Positions 62,250-64,000 of a stretch of 64,000 nt of DNA are shown piece after piece. The stretch's first letter is position 1. Every line of letters begins with the position of its first letter. Both the position numbers and the translations under genes were made by a program. The notes under the pieces were generated by a model. That model had not been told where the DNA came from. It saw only the letters and a list, made by a program, of their open reading frames with translations, and did no database searches. The stretch is from Rhabditophanes sp. KR3021 (lineage: Eukaryota > Nematoda > Chromadorea > Rhabditida > Alloionematidae): contig CAUJLY010000003.1 of assembly GCA_963281155.1 (NCBI GenBank), positions 7,068,001 to 7,132,000 of the forward strand. The letters are read 5' to 3'.

Positions 62250-63309
62250 TCAATTACCTTGATCTGGCCTAAAATTAAAACGATATTAATGATGATTGAT
62301 ATAAATTCAACTTACCCTGGAGTTCCGTCGCTTCCTGGTCCACCAGCTTCTCCATCACTTCCTGGGCCGCCATCTTGTCCTGGAGGTCCGGCAGGTCCGC
62401 TAAACGAATATGCAAAATAATGTGCATTTGAACTTACGGTGGGCCATCTGTAGCTGAACCAGCACTTCCTGCATTTCCATCGGGTCCATTTGGTCCTTTC
62501 TCACCGGCAGCTCCAGGAGTTCCGGCTCCACAAATTTCCTTAGTTGCGTCATTTCCTTTTGGTCCTGGTGGTCCACTGGAAAAAGACTTAATAAAATGTA
62601 ACCATTAACTTACGCAGTTCCAGGAGCTCCGGCTTCTCCATTTGGCCCAGCTTCTCCCATACCACCAGCATCTCCATCTTTTCCGGCTTGCCCAGCTGGT
62701 CCTGCAGGGCCATCATCTCCATTGGGTCCGGCATTTCCGTCTGGTCCTTTTGGTCCCTAAAGATGCATAATTACAGTTAAAGCAATGATAAACATACTGG
62801 TGCACCTGGTGGGCAAGCTGGACATGGGTCTTGCTCGACGTATCCTTCTGGCTTAGCATCTCCTGAACCTCCATCTTTTCCATCTTGTCCGTCTTGCCCA
62901 TTTTCTCCGTCAACTCCATCAACTCCCTATAAATTAGATTTATATACTTAAATGCTTAAATTACTTTGTCTCCGGGAGGTCCTGGGGGACATTGTTTAGG
63001 AGCACTGTCTACTCCTTGAGAAGGTTTAGTAGCATAACTGTTTCCTGAAACTGCCATTGAGGGTTGAGTTCTGTATTGGCGCTTTGGTCTCATCAGGAAG
63101 TCATGAACAGTAGATCCTTCCTTTTGAAGAGTCATCATTCTATTCCAAGCCAAGTTAGCTCTGCCCTGGAATTCAGCCATATCAGTGGAAACTTGATCAG
63201 AAAAGTCATTGATCTCCATGACAAGTTTGCTAACAAAGAACAAACTTCCAATCAAACACAAAAAAGCAGAAGAAAGAGCAATAGTTGCAATTGAAGTTCC
63301 AGAAACCAT
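62250..63309 (-). CDS. Nematode cuticle collagen, six exons, 285 residues
   Basis: Exons 62965-63309, 62798-62926, 62614-62756, 62438-62575, 62316-62399 and 62250-62268 join in frame to 285 residues. The N-terminal non-collagenous part has a membrane-like segment (IATIALSSAFLCLIGSLFFV) followed by EINDF...ANLAWNRMMTLQ, the Col_cuticle_N pattern. RPKR near residue 77 is a subtilisin/furin-like cleavage site. Gly-X-Y repeats begin at GPPGDK, are interrupted by Cys-containing joints (KQCPPG, DPCPACPPG and KEICGAG), and end TPGPDQGN. Cuticle collagens are secreted by epidermis, cleaved, trimerised and cross-linked. The start taken is MVSGTS; an in-frame Met eight codons earlier (MLGVDYTT) is possible. 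The last exon codes for only six residues and the stop. Confidence 0.93.
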
Positions 63310-64000
63310 GGTTGTATAGTCTACTCCCAACAAATCTCCTTAAATAGCTTCCCATCACACATTAAATTCCCATCAAACAAGTAAATAGATTGTTTCAAGA
63401 TAAAATCTTTTATCACAAACACAAATAACATGATTTTGACTTAATATCACCAGGTGACTGTACCGTCTGCGTTTAAACTGTTTCTTTTATTCCAGTTTTG
63501 TTAATACAAAAGATAACAAGCATATCCACATATTTAAAACATCCACGATATTATCTGCATATCTTATATGCTAATAGATACACTTTCTTTTGTTTATTTG
63601 AAACAAAGCTGTTTTTATTGTGTAGATGGATTTTTATAACCTAAATAAAATAACGTTAATGGTCATGTACAGTTGGATGAAATTGTTTTTTTTATGATTC
63701 TGATATTTGTATACGAATTTCTTGTACCATTAGAAGTTTATAACTGAAGTGATAAAAATGATTTGATATTTGTTAATATGTTGGATGATAATGCACTTTC
63801 TGGTTAATTTTTAATAAAATTAGTTTGGCACAAATATTATACATGTCCTATTCCAAATTATTTTTTAGAAAGATAGTAGGTCCCAAAAGTCGTCCTAACA
63901 TTTGGAAGCCTATTTTTTGATGAGTTTCATCAAGTAAATACATATACGCTACAATATTTAGATATTTGTATCATGTTAAGGATTCTTATGGCAAAGAAAG
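63310..64000. promoter_or_regulatory. Upstream region of the collagen gene
   Basis: 691 AT-rich bases to the right edge, with no supported gene. It probably includes the collagen promoter. No specific motif was identified. Confidence 0.4.

Overview
The window is a eukaryotic, AT-rich chromosomal segment from a nematode. The evidence is a cuticle collagen, a precursor of the FMRFamide-like peptide KHEYLRFamide (flp-14), and a very large EGF-rich MUA-3-type hemidesmosome receptor. Introns are mostly 40-50 bp with GTAAGT donors. Acceptors vary (TTTCAG, TTTTTAG, TTATAG), so this is probably not a close Caenorhabditis relative. Species cannot be fixed from the sequence. Several gene models were rebuilt by joining exons at GT...AG sites, and each complete model closes in frame.

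Layout. The left edge carries the 3' end of an MFS sugar-transporter-like gene, a decayed serpentine-receptor gene and a hAT-like transposase relic (1-3.3 kb). Next are a PPIL1-type cyclophilin (3.9-4.4 kb, +), the RNA polymerase I second-largest subunit (5.5-8.9 kb, -) and, divergently, a THADA/TRM732-family tRNA-methylation regulator (9.3-13.6 kb, +). flp-14 lies at 14.4-14.9 kb (-). A 24-exon mua-3 gene fills 17.4-35.5 kb (-): signal peptide, five LDLa modules, about 53 EGF-like modules, one vWA, two SEA-like regions, one membrane span and a cytoplasmic tail (about 3965 aa). Its introns hold antisense coding debris, including an EMC4-like fragment.

At 37.6-40.9 kb sits an apparently complete Mutator-like DNA transposon. 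It has an 8-bp target duplication, about 200-bp hairpin-rich inverted termini and one intact spliced transposase of 679 aa. It is followed by a GON-4-like nuclear protein (41.1-45.0 kb, -), an incomplete small secreted-protein gene (45.4-45.8 kb, -), an orphan with eight 13-residue repeats (46.3-47.3 kb, +), an orphan multi-pass membrane protein (47.5-48.1 kb, -), an SPPL2-type intramembrane aspartyl protease (51.1-53.0 kb, +), a recoverin/visinin-like calcium sensor (55.0-55.7 kb, -), a 6.5-kb gene-free tract, and a six-exon cuticle collagen (62.2-63.3 kb, -).

Genes are individually transcribed and mostly unrelated. The main functional link is cuticle and epidermis: collagen forms the cuticle and MUA-3 is the receptor family that anchors epidermis to it. 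The clearest candidate for a self-contained system is the Mutator-like element.
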